Of a stretch of 64,000 nucleotides of DNA, positions 41,476-56,100 are shown piece by piece. The notes under the pieces were generated by a model that was given only the letters and a program-made list of their open reading frames with translations, was not told the origin of the DNA and ran no database searches. Made by a program: the position numbers and the translations under genes. The stretch's first letter is position 1; every line of letters begins with the position of its first letter. This stretch comes from Lamellibrachia satsuma (lineage: Eukaryota; Annelida; Polychaeta; Sabellida; Siboglinidae), in the NCBI GenBank assembly GCA_033239005.1, contig BSQZ01000026.1, forward strand, positions 1,959,501 through 2,023,500, in the 5' to 3' direction.

Positions 41476-44341
41476 CTATATCTGTGACACTAGTTTAAAT
41501 GTTTCACGTTGTGGCTCAGGTATCACATGATAGAATTTCCTGAGCACCACGCGTCCAGCTTTCACAGCAGGATACATAGGACTGTTAGGGTAGGGCGATA
41601 GCCTCTCCACGCTGATGATAACTCGCCCCTGTTCCAGGGCAAACAGTGTGAGGTCCTTCCCACATCCAACCTGCAAGCAATGAACCATAACATACACACG
41701 GCAAATAACATTTTAATTTATGATGCCTTGTATATTTTTAATAAACGATGTCCTGAACAGGATATGCAAATTGAAGAATTAATAACAACATGAATCCATT
41801 TCTGCCACTTAACGCCATAAAACGTAAAATGCACTAATAACTAAAAAAAAACTGCCATGTTTACTGTCTGCCTGTGACATTTTTCACGTAGTTTTCAATT
41901 ACACAATTATAACATTGAACATATTTTATAAATTATTACTACTGGGTGTATTGAGCTACTCAAGGGACTGGCTTTATTCCAGAGAAAGACAATGACAGCT
42001 CACCACCAATTACTGCATAAACTAAAACATAGCAACGATCAAACATTAGAAATAGAAAACTACATGTGTTAATTCACAGGGTAGTTTACTACAGCTGAAC
42101 ATTATTCACTTAAAAACTGGTACATGTCATCTCCCAATTTCATTAAGCACATATTCCACAATGAACATTCTGGCTTAACTGTTCTCATATCATACATTTT
42201 CTCCAGGGTAGACCTTCAGTCCAAGCTGTCGAAACAGAATCATTCCTTTCTCCACATAATCCCCTTCATTTTTCTTCCAGCCCCTTGCTTTTCCCGGTGT
42301 TGATTTGCGCTTGTTCCTTGTTGAACCGCTTGCTTTCTTTGATGCCCACCGTACTGTCTGAGCACACGGATTCTCTGCAAAGAACATGTAGAACAAAATT
42401 AATGGTCAATAATTATACTTCGTCGCTGAAGCATGGCTTCATGTTAGTCATAGGGCATATGTAACGCAACATCCTCAAACAGGGGGACAGTTGGGGATAG
42501 TTTTACTATTTCAATAGGCATGCCAATGGTCTGATGCCATGGCATGACTTATCAGTGACCTGACTCACCCGATGGTGATGCTGTTCAGGTCTAAGCCAAG
42601 ATCAAGCCGATTCTTGCATTACAAGTAAGCATACATGTACGGATATTTTTGTTATGATAACTGAGCAGTGGTGAGATTTATTATTTCATGACAGTTCAAG
42701 TCATCCATTACAAAAATGTATAATTATGTGTAAATTGCAATGACATCTTTAATGAAATTGCACAATTTTAAATATTATTGTACAGTGAATGTTTTTTTTT
42801 TGTATTATGCTTAATTCTGAGTGTGTCATTCTTGCCTATGAAGTTGAGTGTCAGTACTCTTGTATTCTGGCACTTTTTCAATTACATTTATAAACACTAC
42901 TGTTTCTTTTCTGTTCTTGAAGCAAATGGTAAGGTTTTATCCTGCAGAAGTTTTAACAGATAGGGTTTTGTCCTGCATGGGTTATGTTTTGCTTACCTGT
43001 AGGCTGTACACATGTACATAATTTTATTCATACATTTAAAACAAATACATGTATCCAAACATCCATAATGCTTATATAATTTGTTTTGCTCAGTTAATGA
43101 AACTAGCATGCCGTAGCACTACCAAGTGTTAAGGGCTGTTAAGCGACATATTTATATCATGTGGTTGCCAATAACAGTAACGGACACAACTTTAAGAGTT
43201 CCTTACTGTAAAAATAACATCGACATAAGGGAATTTGCAACTACATGCGATTGAGATAACAGTATAATTCCGATTTTGCACTACGCCAATGGACCACAGT
43301 CAGAATGGCTAGTGTATTTTGTCATTGCTCAGAAATACTGCATCATCTTTATATCATACAGTTGCTTGTAGCAGTAACCCACACATCCTAAAGTTCCTTA
43401 CTGCAAAAATATTTTGTAGTTTAAAAATATATAATTGACATAACAGTATTATTCTCACTCTGCACAACAACATAATGATGAATAGCTGGATATATTTAAT
43501 GAAACAACATACAAAGTAGGATGATCTCTTTGTTGCTTCAGGTATCACTATTAACAAACCAACTCATCCTTTGTATGAGGGTTAAACACAACAGCTTATC
43601 ACAAAGACACCCCACAAGACACAGGTCATGAATCATAATAAATGTTTGCTGCTGTTGTTGGAAATCCAATACGGGCCATCCCAAGTTGGAATTCCAATAA
43701 TGGACCATCCCAAGTTGGAATCAGCTGCTACTGCTGCATATGCGATTCCGCTTTAGCCATGTGTTGTTGAAATTCCAATACTGGACCGTCCCAAGTTGGG
43801 ATCATTCCAAATCTGCCCCCATTTTAAGAGTTAGAAATACGTGATTTTTACTACACTGGACCAGCATGTCATTGTCATTGAGATGATGACAATACTGGTA
43901 AGAAGTTTCAGAATTTTTGATGGTCTCGTTTTCTTATAATCATGCAAAACGTTAATCGCCATGCCATGAACTGTCTGAAGTATTAATTTAACAACTCGTA
44001 TGCACTAACGTATTTTCAAAAATTTGTCCTGGCCTGAAATTAATTAACCAAACTAAGAGTGAATCTGTATTATTTTTCAATGTTTTTAACTAGACGTTGT
44101 GAACCGTATGTATCCCGTGCAAATCTGACAACCTTCACCCATTATCGCTCACAAAACATGCCCCTCCATCGTATCTAACAAACGATTGTTGCAATATATT
44201 CACATATATACATCATTGTGTATAAGTGCCATAACCACCATCAAGGAAAATGCTAAATATAAATCATCGCTGAAAAATACCGGAGATTTGACAAAATCTG
44301 CCAACGGACGCAACCAGCCGAGCAATCGTGGGCGCTGACAT
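41476..44341 (-). CDS. MRPL27: Mitochondrial ribosomal protein L27 (bL27m), 3 exons, complete
   Basis: Exons 44341-44281, 42374-42196 and 41670-41476 join in phase to 144 residues, near the 148 of the human protein. The first exon encodes [16 protein letters not shown], a short basic amphipathic presequence fit for mitochondrial import. The L27 core follows: [20 protein letters not shown], then [15 protein letters not shown] and [20 protein letters not shown], where bacterial L27 has its FHPG-NVG-G-DHTLFA signature. The C-terminus GTFKLV-type motif appears as ETFKLV. L27 sits at the peptidyl-transferase side of the large mitoribosomal subunit. Intron 1 (1.9 kb) contains repeats and a copy of the ggaccacagtcagaat motif. 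Convergent with SPSB3. Confidence 0.93.
43140..43560. repeat. Diverged ~185-bp tandem duplication in MRPL27 intron 1
   Basis: Blocks such as tttatatcat, cagtaac, aagttccttactg and cataacagtat(a/t)attc occur in the same order in two adjacent segments (about 43148-43290 and 43348-43470). Confidence 0.45.
43650..43810. repeat. Short tandem block with ccaagttgga
   Basis: Three spaced copies of a unit containing aattccaata, tggaccatcc and caagttgga lie in MRPL27 intron 1. Confidence 0.55.
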
Positions 44342-44990
44342 TTTGTAAATTGGCTTTACGCATTCATACGCGTCTCTTTACTTGTTTGCTTGGCTTCGTG
44401 TCCGGCTTTCTTTGCTTATTCCAGTTACATTGGCACATGGCATGTACTTATGAGGGTAAACTTTGTGATGCATTTAATACTGATACTGTTTTTTTCGTGC
44501 TACTGTTTTTTTTTATGTCGGATGCTAACAGTTGTATATGAGTAGTGATAAGTTTCCAGAAAGCTGTTTACCTCGGAAGTTGTCCCTGATTTACGGGTGA
44601 TCGTGACAGTGTCAGTGCCAGTGGCAATGTTAGCTAGGCGCAAATTGACAGCTGTGTTTATGCGCAGACAACGTATAGTTAGTTCTTTTTATGGCATTGC
44701 ATTGCCATTGACTCCTCGGGCTACCAAGTGGCACTGGTGTGTACTGTTCGTTTATATGATACACTGCTAAATCCACTAATACTACTGTGCTGGATTAACG
44801 ACGTGATCTGGATGTGCTGGATCTACGTGATCTGGGGGTCGTCTCCAAACGGGGATGTCGCTATAAGATTACATAATATTTCGTATAAATCATTTGATGT
44901 ATTGTTGTACCAAAACTGAGTCTTAGTAAGGTATTAAAGTATCAACTACAAGGGTATGTAATTTAGGGTGCATCAAAAACCCTATTTATA
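44342..44990 (-). promoter_or_regulatory. Upstream region of MRPL27
   Basis: About 650 bp between the MRPL27 start codon and the LINE at 45 kb. It is somewhat richer in CpG near 44330-44400 and 44800-44850. No other gene is seen here. Confidence 0.35.
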
Positions 44991-44999
44991 ATTTACTGC

Positions 45000-46960
45000 A
45001 ATTAAGGCCTAATATATTATAGTATCCCAGTAATTATGGGCCAACGCAGGCATAACTGATACTGAATTAGGATTGACAGCATACATAATGTTTAGGAGAG
45101 ATCGAATAGGAAGAAGGGGAGGTGGAGTTATTTTACATGTTAAAGAATCTATTCAGGCTTATGAAATAAAATTAGAAAAGGAAGCAGATTACGATGAAGC
45201 TGTTTGGTGCAAAATAGTTTCAGGAAATTCAAAAGTAACTACTGGATTAGTTTACCGAAGTTTAAACATAAACTAAGAGGATAACACAAAAATACAAAAT
45301 GCTGTAAAGGAAGTTAGTAAAGGAGAATGTATCATAATGGGAGATTTTAACCATGGACACATACAATGGAAATATACAGAAAGTACAGGGGGTGAGGACC
45401 AGCAATTTCTATTTTTAATTCAAGATAGCTTCCTTACTCAGCACATGCTAGAACCAACCAGGGGAGATAATGTATTAGAGAAAGTTTTGTCATCACAAAA
45501 AGAATTAGTGGACAGTGTAAAAATACATGACCCATTGGGTAACAGTGACCACAATCAAATACATTTTTACATCAATGTAAAATCAGAAAGTAAAAATAAA
45601 AAAACTTATCGGAGAAACTTCCACAAAGGTAACTATAAAGATATGAAAAAATACTTAGAAAAGCTAGATTGGAATAACATGAAGCAAGAAAGAAGAAGCA
45701 AACATTACACCGCTATTTAAGAACGGATCGAGGAACAAGCCAGAAAATTACAGACCAGTGAGTTTAACATCAGTTGTATGTAAATTACTCGAAACATTAA
45801 TTGGAGACCACATGGTGGAATTCCTTGTAAAACATAAATTAATAAATACATCTCAACACGGGTTCCTAAAAGCAAGGTCATGTCTAACCAATCTCTTATG
45901 TTTTTTGGAAGAAATTACAAAGTGGGTAGATCACGGGTCACCAGTGGATGTTGTCTACTTAGATTTTCAGAAAACTTTCGATAAAGTGCCACATAAAAGA
46001 TTTTAACTTCAACTAAAAGCCCATGATATAGGTATTAGGTAATGATGTAATCAACTGGATAGAAGAGTGGCTAACACACAGAAAACAGAGAGTAATAGTA
46101 GATGGTGAGATTTCAAACTGGAAATCTGTTTTGAGTGGGGTACCACAGGGATCAGTATTAGGCCCTATACTGTTTTTAATATATATAAATGATTTGGAAG
46201 ATGACATATCTAGCAAAGTACTCAAATTTGCAGATGACACAAAATTATTCAGAAAGGTGACTAATGTTACAGATAAACAAAGTTTACAGGGTGATCTAGA
46301 TAAATTAGTTAAATGGTAAAAAAAATGGCAAATGTTACTAAATTTTGGGAAGTGTAAATGCATACACATCGAACATGGAAACATGGACAAAAAATATAAA
46401 ATGGGTGATGCTGTACTAGGTAGAACAACGCAAGAAAAGACTTAGGAGTAACACTTAGTGCTGACATGACAGTTTCAGAGCAATGTCGGATTGCTGCTTC
46501 AAAAGGAAACCAAGTTTTAGGGCTAATTAGGAGAATTATCATGTATAAGGAGAAACAGCTAATTGTACCCTTGTACAAAGCAATAGTTAGACCACATTTG
46601 GAATATTGCATTAAAGCATGGAGGCTGTATCGTAAAAAGGACATAGACGAGCTAGAAAGAATGCAACGAAGAGCAACTAGAATGATTCAAGAATTGATAA
46701 CTTTAGTTATGAAAGCCGCTTATTACAATGTGGTTTGACAACACTAGAGACCAGGAGACTAAGAGGAGACCAAATAGAAGTGTTTAAAATAGTGAATGGT
46801 TATGAGGATGTTGATAGGAATATGTTCTTCAAACTTAAAGAAGGCAGTAGAACCAGAGGACACAAAGCATCATTAGTTAAGGAGCAGTGTAGGTTGGACA
46901 TGAGAAAGTACTCTTTCTCACACAGGGTGATAAATGAATGGAACAAACTGCCAAATGATT
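45000..46960 (+). mobile_element. CR1-like LINE, endonuclease plus RT, interrupted by a nested LINE
   Basis: The endonuclease part includes RIGRRGGGVILHVKESI, MGDFNHGHIQW and the NSDHNQIHF block of an APE-type endonuclease. The RT follows with YLDFQKTFDKVPHKRF, SGVPQGSVLGPILFLIY and the catalytic FADDTKLF, then the C-terminal domain. Frameshifts occur, and a stretch between endonuclease and RT seems deleted near 45715. At 46960 the frame breaks in the middle of WNKLPND and resumes at about 48112. Confidence 0.85.
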
Positions 46961-48110
<1,150 letters not shown>

Positions 48111-48111
48111 T

Positions 48112-48295
48112 GTGTTAATGCTAGTACATGTAGTGTGAATATGTTTAAAAATAGAATTGACAGATATCTGATAAGGGCGGGCTACACATAGATGAGACAA
48201 TTGTTGGACTCTCGATAAGCCAATGGCTTCCTTGTCCACTTGCCATCTGGAACTTGTTGTTTGGGATGTCAATCTTGTTAAATCTTGTTAAGTAG
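48112..48295 (+). mobile_element. 3' end of the interrupted CR1-like LINE
   Basis: It resumes with gtgttaatgctag (CVNASSVNMF region), continues through the DRYLIRAGYT end of ORF2, and ends in the family tail aatcttgttaaatcttgtta. A 6-bp local duplication (tacatg) is present at about 48125. Confidence 0.8.
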
Positions 48296-48589
48296 GTGTA
48301 GCCTTAAGCATGGGTAGAAATAACTCCAAATAATCTAGGTAGCCATCTTGGCTGCCTGTCTGAAATATCTGGTAGCCCACATGTAGGGCCAATTCCTCAG
48401 CAGAAACCTCATTGCGACTCTGTTGGTCAATATGCCATTAAAAATTGACATTAATAATTAATGGAAATAAAATTAAGAGGTAATCATACTGGCATCTTTC
48501 ACTGAAGTAACCATTATTGTAATTGTAACTTAAATTGTGTACAGAATAATATGTTTCACAAACTCACAGATGTTAGTAATGTTTGATGC

Positions 48590-49000
48590 AACTAACAGTT
48601 TGAACATCAGTGAGTTTGCGAATATTGTTGAGGAAATGCATCTAAACAATTTAAGTTGCACCTGTTTTTTATACAATTTATGTTGCACAATGTTGCACAA
48701 TAATGTTTGAACAGTTTGAGTTGCACATTAATTTCACACAATTTAAGTTGCACAATAATTTTTGCACAATTTAAGCAGCACAATAATGTTTGAACAATTT
48801 GAGTTGTACATTAATTTGTACACAATTTAAGTTGCACAATAATTGTTGCACAATTTAAGCAGCACAATAATGTTTGAACAATTTGAGTTGCACATTAATT
48901 TGTACACGATTTAAGTTGCACAATAATTTTTACACAATTTAAGTTGCACATTAAACATAGCCATATAGGAGTTGCAGAAACCAACGTAGAACCCCAAATT
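48590..49000. repeat. ~20-23-bp minisatellite (tttaagttgcacaataat)
   Basis: About 15 variants of aatttaagttgcacaataat follow each other, with tgaacaatttgagttgcaca alternating as a second unit type, giving a higher-order ~85-bp period in the middle. Confidence 0.8.
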
Positions 49001-49224
49001 AATATTCAACAGCTTCCTATGCTAATGCAAATTGTTACACAATTAAGTTACACATTAAAATAACATAACACCAAGACATGTCCAGATGACATTTAGGATT
49101 GTACCATTCATTAATGTACTGTTATTTCTAAATGATATATAAATAGCAGGGCAGGGGTATAACATTATTATAGATCGCTTCATTAAGGAAAGGCTCTTCC
49201 AAATTGCTTTCGATAATTACAAGC

Positions 49225-50575
49225 ATAAAATTTAACAAGATTTAACAAGATTGCCATCTCGAACAACAAGTTTCAGATGGCAAGTGGACAAGGAAGCCAT
49301 TGGCTTATCGAGAGTCCAACAATTTTCTCATCTATGTGTAGCCCGCCCTTATCAGATATCTGTCAATTCTATTTTTAAACATATTCACACTACTAGCATT
49401 AACACAATTGTTTGGCAGTTTGTTCCATTCATTTATCACCCTCTGTGAGAATGAGTACTTTCTCATGTCCAACCTACACTGCTCCTTAACTAATGCTGCT
49501 TTGTGTCCTCTGGTTCTACTGCCTTCTGTAAGTTTGAAGAACATATTCCTATCAACATCCTCATAACCGTTCACTATTTTAAACACTTCTATTTGGTCTC
49601 CTCTTAGTCTCCTGGTCTCTAGTGTTGTCAAACCACATTGTAATAAGCGACTTTTGTAACTAAGGTCTCTTAATTCTGGAATCATCTTAGTTGCTCTTCG
49701 TTGTATTCTTTCTAGCTTATCTATGTCTTTTTTACGATATGGCCTCCATGCTTGAATACAATATTCCAAATGTGGTCTAACTATTGCTTTGTACAGGGGT
49801 ACAATTAGATGTTTCTCCTTATACGTGATAGTTCTCCTAATTAGGCCTAGAATTTGATTTCCTTTCGAAGCAGCAATCCCACATTGCTCTGAAACTTTCA
49901 TGTCAGCATTAAATGTTACTCCTAAATCCTTTTCTTGTGTGGTTCTACCTAGTACAGCATCCCCCATTTTATATTCCTCGTCCATATTTCCATGTCCTAT
50001 GTGTATACATTTACACTTCCCAACATTGAATAACATTTGCCATTTTTCTGACCATTTAACTAATTTTTCTAGATCATCCTGTAAACTTTGTTTATCTGTA
50101 TCATTAGTAACCTTTCTGAATACTTTTGTGTCATCTGCAAATTTGAGTACTTTGCTAGATATGTCATCCTCCAAATCATTTATATATATTAAAAACAGTA
50201 TAGGGCCTAACACTGATCCCTGTGGTACCCCACTCAAAACAGATTTCCAGTTTGAAATCTTACCATCTACTATTACTCTATGTCTTCTGTGTGTAAGCCA
50301 CTTTTCTATCCAGTTGATTACATCATTGCCTATACCATGGGCTTTTAGTTTAAGTAACAATCTTTGATGTGGCACTTTATCGAAAGCTTTCTGAAAATCT
50401 AAGTAGACAACATCCACTGGTGACCCGTGATCTACCCACTTTGTAATTTCTTCTAAAAAACATAAGAGATTGGTTAGACATGACCTTGCTTTTAGGAATC
50501 CATGTTGAGATGTATTTATTAATTTATGTTTTATGAGGAATTTCACCATGTGGTCTCTAATTAATGTTTCAAGTA
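49225..50575 (-). mobile_element. CR1-like LINE with almost intact RT frame
   Basis: An uninterrupted 405-codon frame (49332-50549) covers the RT palm (YLDFQKAFDKVPHQRLLLKL), SGVPQGSVLGPILFLIYIND, the catalytic FADDTKVFR block, the HLEYCIQAWRPYRKKDIDKL region and the C-terminal SFSQRVINEWNKLPN to DRYLIRAGYT. It is 5'-truncated just before the HMVKFLIKHKL region, so the endonuclease is missing. The 3' end carries the ttaacaagatttaacaagat tail. Identity to the 6.8 kb copy looks very high. Best reference for this family in the window. Confidence 0.9.
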
Positions 50576-50839
50576 AAATGAATCATTAAAGTTATTAAAA
50601 TATAAAACAGTCCCGGTTTTTGTTTAATACAAATGCCTTTATTATAGGCAAAATTACATTTAGGAGGGTACTCAATTTAAATATAAATTTGGGGAATAGG
50701 AAATGTGAAGGCCAGTCTCTTGAAGGTCAATTGCAAGAATGTAACTACCTTGTCATTTGCTGCCCTGGAGAATTTGTTTAAACTTTGTTACATAGCCCAA
50801 TAACAACAACAGGTGGCTGGGGGAGGCTGTTCATTGGAT

Positions 50840-51620
50840 CTCTTATTAAATTTTGGGAAACGTAAATGCCTACATACAGGACATAGGAACTTGGATATAA
50901 ACTAGAACATGGGAGATACTATTCTAGGTACTACTGTAAAAGAAAAGGACTAAGGAATAACAATAAGTGCTGATATAAAAGAAAAACAGTGTGGTATTGC
51001 AGCTTCAAAGGGTAATAACATTCTTGAGTTGATTAGGAGAAACATACAAGGAAAAAAGCTAATTATACCCCTGTATGAAGCAATAGTTAGACCTCATTTA
51101 GAATACTGTATACAAGCGTGAAGACCATATCGTAAGAAGTATATAGTTACGTTTGAACGCATACCAAGGAGAGCAACTAAAATTATTCCAGAACTGAGAG
51201 ACCTTAGTTATAAAAAACATCTGAAAGACTGGTTTACCAATTCTACAGACAAGGTTAAGAGGAGATCAGATTGAAGTTTTTAAGATATTGAATGGGTAAA
51301 ATATTGATAGGAATATGTTTTTCTCACTCAAGAAAGATAGTAGAACTAGAGGACATGAGGTAAATTAGTAAAGAATCAGTGTAGATTGGATATAAGGAAT
51401 TACTCATTCTCACAGAGAACAATAAATTAATAGAACAAATTATCAATGGATTGTGTAACTGCTAGCAGCGTGAATATGTTTAAAAACAAGGTTGACACAT
51501 ATCTCAGGAGGGCAGGTTACACGTAGATGAATATTGTTGGTCTTACGATACACCAATGGCTTCCTTGTCATCTGGGTCTTTGGCTTGGATGTTAAATCTT
51601 GTTTTGTTAAAAATCTTGTG
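50840..51620 (+). mobile_element. CR1-like LINE 3' fragment
   Basis: Bases match the 34.5 kb copy more closely than the 49 kb copy (shared aacttggat, gggagatactattctagg, tactgtaaaagaaaaggact). Translation is broken by many indels; NIFF-LKKDSRTRGHE-like and NMFKNKVDTYLRRAGYT-like blocks close ORF2, with an aaatcttgtt tail near 51595. Confidence 0.75.
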
Positions 51621-51779
51621 GTTGAACATCTGACAACATCTTTGATGTAGTTAATTGTTAGCAATTTTGTTACAACCTGGCAGGACCAAGACCACTAATT
51701 TATCCCCAGGCACTAACTAGAACTGACAATCAGACCACCCCAGCCATTGACCCAGATTTATCAGTAGCCATCTCATAAT

Positions 51780-52474
51780 CAGGTAGCCCAATGGAAATTG
51801 CCAAGAAGATTGCACCAGCCTCCACCACATTTTATAAATCATCATTGAACACAGGAATTGTTCCTGTAGATTGGAAAAAAAGGATATGTCACCCTTGTCT
51901 TTAAAAAGGGAGAACTACAAAGCTGAAAACTATCGACCCATATCATTAATTAGAGTCCCATACAAAATAATGGAGCATATCCTTGTTAGCCACATCATGT
52001 CCCATGCAGAAAAACATAACATCCTAAGACCTGAACAGCATGGCTTCCATAATGGACATTCATGTGAAACCCAACTATTAGGTCTCATTGATGAAATTAC
52101 AGAAAATTTGGAGAGAGGAGTGCAGGAGGCCGTGATGGTGTTGGACTTTTCCAAAGCCTTCAGTAAAGTGAGCCGCTGTTTACTAATCCACAAGCTGCGA
52201 TGCAATGGTATCAGTGGCAACACCAATTTCTGGATCCAAAGCTTCTTCCAGGACAGTGCAAACAGCTGTGGTCGAAGGCAGCAAGTCAACTTTCACATCG
52301 GTGAACTCAGGAGTCCCCCAGGGCTCAGTACTTGGATCAACCCTCTTTCTCTTTTAAATTAACAATCTCCCTGAGGGTATAACATAACAAAATCTGCATG
52401 TTTGCAGATGACACAATTTGTCATCGCCCAATAAAGACAAAACAAACCAAAATAAACTGCAGAGGGACCTGGAT

Positions 52475-52570
<96 letters not shown>

Positions 52571-52720
52571 CCTCCCTCCCTCCCTCCCTCCCTCCCTCCC
52601 TCCCTCCCTCCCTCTCTCTCTCATTGGAAAGAGCAGTGTTCCATCCTGAATGCTACATGAAGACAACAAAAGCTTCATAAAAATGGCACAGACATACCCT
52701 CAGAAACGTTAACAAGGTGA
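51780..52720 (+). mobile_element. Jockey/CR1-group LINE fragment of a third family
   Basis: The RT blocks KAENYRPISLIRVPYKIMEH, RPEQHGFHNGHSCETQLLGL, VLDFSKAFSKVSRCLLIHKL and a frameshifted SSGVPQGSVLGSTLF-like segment are followed by FADDT at 52400. A TC/CCCT repeat then interrupts it. The remaining C-terminal sequence continues to about 52860. Confidence 0.75.
52477..52620. repeat. (TC)n then (CCCT)n microsatellite
   Basis: About 90 bp of TC dinucleotide pass directly into about 50 bp of CCCT tetranucleotide, inside the LINE fragment just after the catalytic block. One strand is wholly pyrimidine, so triplex (H-DNA) formation is possible. Confidence 0.95.
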
Positions 52721-52869
52721 AATACCCAGGCATCATTATCACAAGCGACAACATGGAGCTTTCACATCAATGACACAGCAAACAAGGCAAACAAGACTGT
52801 AGGTTTTCTTACATGGAACATCAAATTAGGAATATGTTAAATCAAGGAAACAGCATTGCCATTCTGTTT

Positions 52870-53130
52870 CTGGAAATTGTTGTTGTTAAAGGTTGTTATT
52901 ATTATTTTCTCTTCAGGGTATTGACAGATTGATAGAAATAATTCTTAAAATGCATTAGGATACAATATGATTTTAACAATCTCACAGACTACCATGAAAA
53001 ATATGAGTAATAATTAAGACAATATTATATCTATGTGTAATGAAATAAAATTATGTACTGACTACTGTGAGGTGAGGTGAAGAATGATTGCCATGTGTTG
53101 ATGTTCGCTGTTGGTTCTGCCAGGGTGAAG
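52870..53130 (+). promoter_or_regulatory. Upstream region of SPATA20
   Basis: AT-rich sequence between LINE remains and the first SPATA20 coding exon. No CpG enrichment and no convincing core promoter is seen, so the true promoter may be further upstream with a non-coding first exon. Confidence 0.25.
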
Positions 53131-56100
53131 ATGGCATCAACATCACAAGAACAAAAGAAATATAGCAACCGACTTGGCCTCGAGAAGTCTCCATATCTTC
53201 TTCAGCACGCCAGCAATCCAGTTGATTGGTACCGTATTTTTCATACATGCATAAGTATTTTTTTACAACATGCATAAGTATTTTTACAACACGTAGGTGT
53301 TGTCCTAATGGAAGTGGGGCTGCAAATAACTGGCCGCCTGAGTAACTAACTAGGTCCACATAATTTTTGTTTACGTTATAACTTTCCCGCTAACCAATAT
53401 GTATATTTTACGTTATCTTTTTATAGTTTTGCTGTGATCTCTGTAACAAAGAGAACACTGTGTTTATAGGTACTCCTGGGGAACAGAAGCTTTTGATAAG
53501 GCAAAGCAGGAAGATAAACCTATCTTCTTGTCAGGTATGCATTTCCATAATACATATGGATTTTGTTAACTCCATGTTGACCCCTAATGATTAATTTTTT
53601 TAAATTACGTCATTCACTCAAGAATATAGCAATTCCACTTGTATCATCATAGCTCCTAAAATATCAATGAGAATATAAACAACATCTAGTTAACAATGAT
53701 CCTAGGATTACGTATTCGCCATCTAGTGATTACAAATATGCTATTTTGTTTTAATGTTTTGTCCAACAGTGGGCTACTCGACGTGTCACTGGTGTCATGT
53801 CATGGAGCGGGAGTCATTTGAGTCGGAAGAGATTGGGGAGATTCTCAACAAACACTTTGTCAGCATAAAAGTTGACCGGGAAGAAAGACCAGACATTGAT
53901 AAAATCTACATGACCTTCGTGCAGGTGTGAGGACATGTGCTTGGGTGCCAACCCTGAGTGGTGCACACCTGTAAGGCTGCTAACAGAAATCTGTAAGATC
54001 GCAAACAAACCCATAAAATTATCTACATCATCTGTTATATGCAAGTCATTTGACAAAATTTTAATTAATGTGGACCATATCCCATAATACAAAAAGATAT
54101 GTTCAAAACTGTAAGAAATTTCTCCTATGCCCGTAACACCATAAAATTTAAGAAAATCCATAAGACTTGCAGGTACACCATAAGAGCTGGCATATATGCA
54201 TGTGTAGCTTTAGTACACCAAAATGTATTGAGTCTAATTTCATATAATTAATTAGAATACATTAATATGTGTAACAGGATAATTTGTTTTATGTGATTAC
54301 ATTTTAAAAACTTGTTAGTGTTGATTAGTCCATTACAGATGAATGAGCGGTTGGATGGGAAAGTAATATTTGCCTGAAAGGTAGACTAAGACACTGAATG
54401 TTTACTAATTAACAGATACATGCGTTGATAATTAAAGTTTTGTGTGTGTGCATGTGTGCTTGCATGCGTGCGTGCATGTGTGAATTATAATTTTTTTTTA
54501 TTTTGCTTCAGATGACTTCTGGTGGAGGTGGCTGGCCAATGAACGTCTGGTTGACCCCTGACCTCAAGCCATTGGTTGGTGGAACGTATTTCCCACCAGA
54601 TAATAAATATGCTGGTCATCCAGGATTCAAGTCTGTTCTTCTACACATTATTGACAAGGTCAGTTGATCAGTGTCACTGGGTGCTTGTGCACTCAGTGGA
54701 TCAAGGTCATTGGGTGCATGCACACTATAAATAGAATGTGAATAGTCTATGCATATGATGCAAACTTAGTCATAAAATGTGTTTTTGTTATGGCAGAACA
54801 AATTATTTAAACGGCTTAACTTTGATGTAATATTTTTATCAAAATCTTTGTGTATGGCAAGAATGATGTTGACAAGGTTGTTGAAATCATGTCCATGCAT
54901 GCATTTATATTTAAAATGCATGTTTTGGTTAGTACATGTGAATGGTATATATATTATAAGTGTACCATAGGTATATATTTTTGTTGTCAGCTTAAAGTAA
55001 TTGTTTAATTTTGTAACAGCATAACTATGCCATAATCTTTCCCCTTCCCTAGTGGGATAACGACCGAGAGGGTTTACGGAACCAGGGCTCATCCATACTA
55101 CAAGCTCTCTGTCAAATGGATGACACCAAGACCCAGTCCAGTTCATCGGTGCCCAGTAAGAACTTACTCATGAAAGGCTACGCCATGCTGGTGTCCTCGT
55201 ACGACACTGAGTTGGGAGGTTTTGGGAAGGCCCCCAAGTTTCCCCAACCAGGTATGTTTATTACGTTTATTTTAAATATTATTCTTAATATATTTAAAGT
55301 GGGCTGGACACGTGGAAAGAATGGAAGGGGAAGGATTGACAGAGAGAGCGAATGTGCTCAGAGAAGAGGGTAGAAGGAGAAGAGGTAGACCTAGACTGAG
55401 ATGAGAGGACTGCATGTAGAGAGATTTGGCAGGAGGTGAGTGGAGAACGTGAGCGACGGATGGGGGTCAATGCCAGTCATGGGTGTGACTTCCATCCTCT
55501 CGCCAATCACATGACAAAGTTACAAAATTTGACCAAGGGTGAGTTTTCAGTGTTTCCATTTTCAGTTGACAATGTTTGATCAAACATTAAGTAATTTAAT
55601 AGTTTGTCTGATGATTTCTCCAAAACTAGGGTACACACAAAAGTTGCACTAATGAGCTAGCATGTTGCAATGGATACTAAGTAGGTTTGATTTCTGGCAA
55701 AATGAATTTGAATTGAGGAGGCAACTTTCAGTGTCGAAATATAGTATTTCACCTTCTTTTAATATGGAAAATGTCACATTTAAATGTTTTAACTCTCAAT
55801 GCACTAAATTTAGTTTAGTTTGAAAATACATTGTAATAACTTCAAAGCAAAAGCCTATTTTGCACCAAAGTTTAACGCTTTGGGTGTAATTACGTTTTAA
55901 TTCCAAAACTAGATGTCCTTTGATAATGCAAATGTCTTGTTTTCAGTTAACTTGAATTACCTGTTTCGGCTGCATGCCAGTGAGCCACAGACAAGACAGG
56001 GTGAAAAGGCGAGAGCAATGGCTGCACACACCCTACGCATGATGGCGAAGGGTGGAATACATGATCATGTTGCCAAAGTAAAGATTCTTCCTGTTGTCGA

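Noticed and set aside
48590..49000. CRISPR-like array of regular repeats
   Set aside because: Units are contiguous with no unique spacers and vary along the array; it is a minisatellite in an animal genome.
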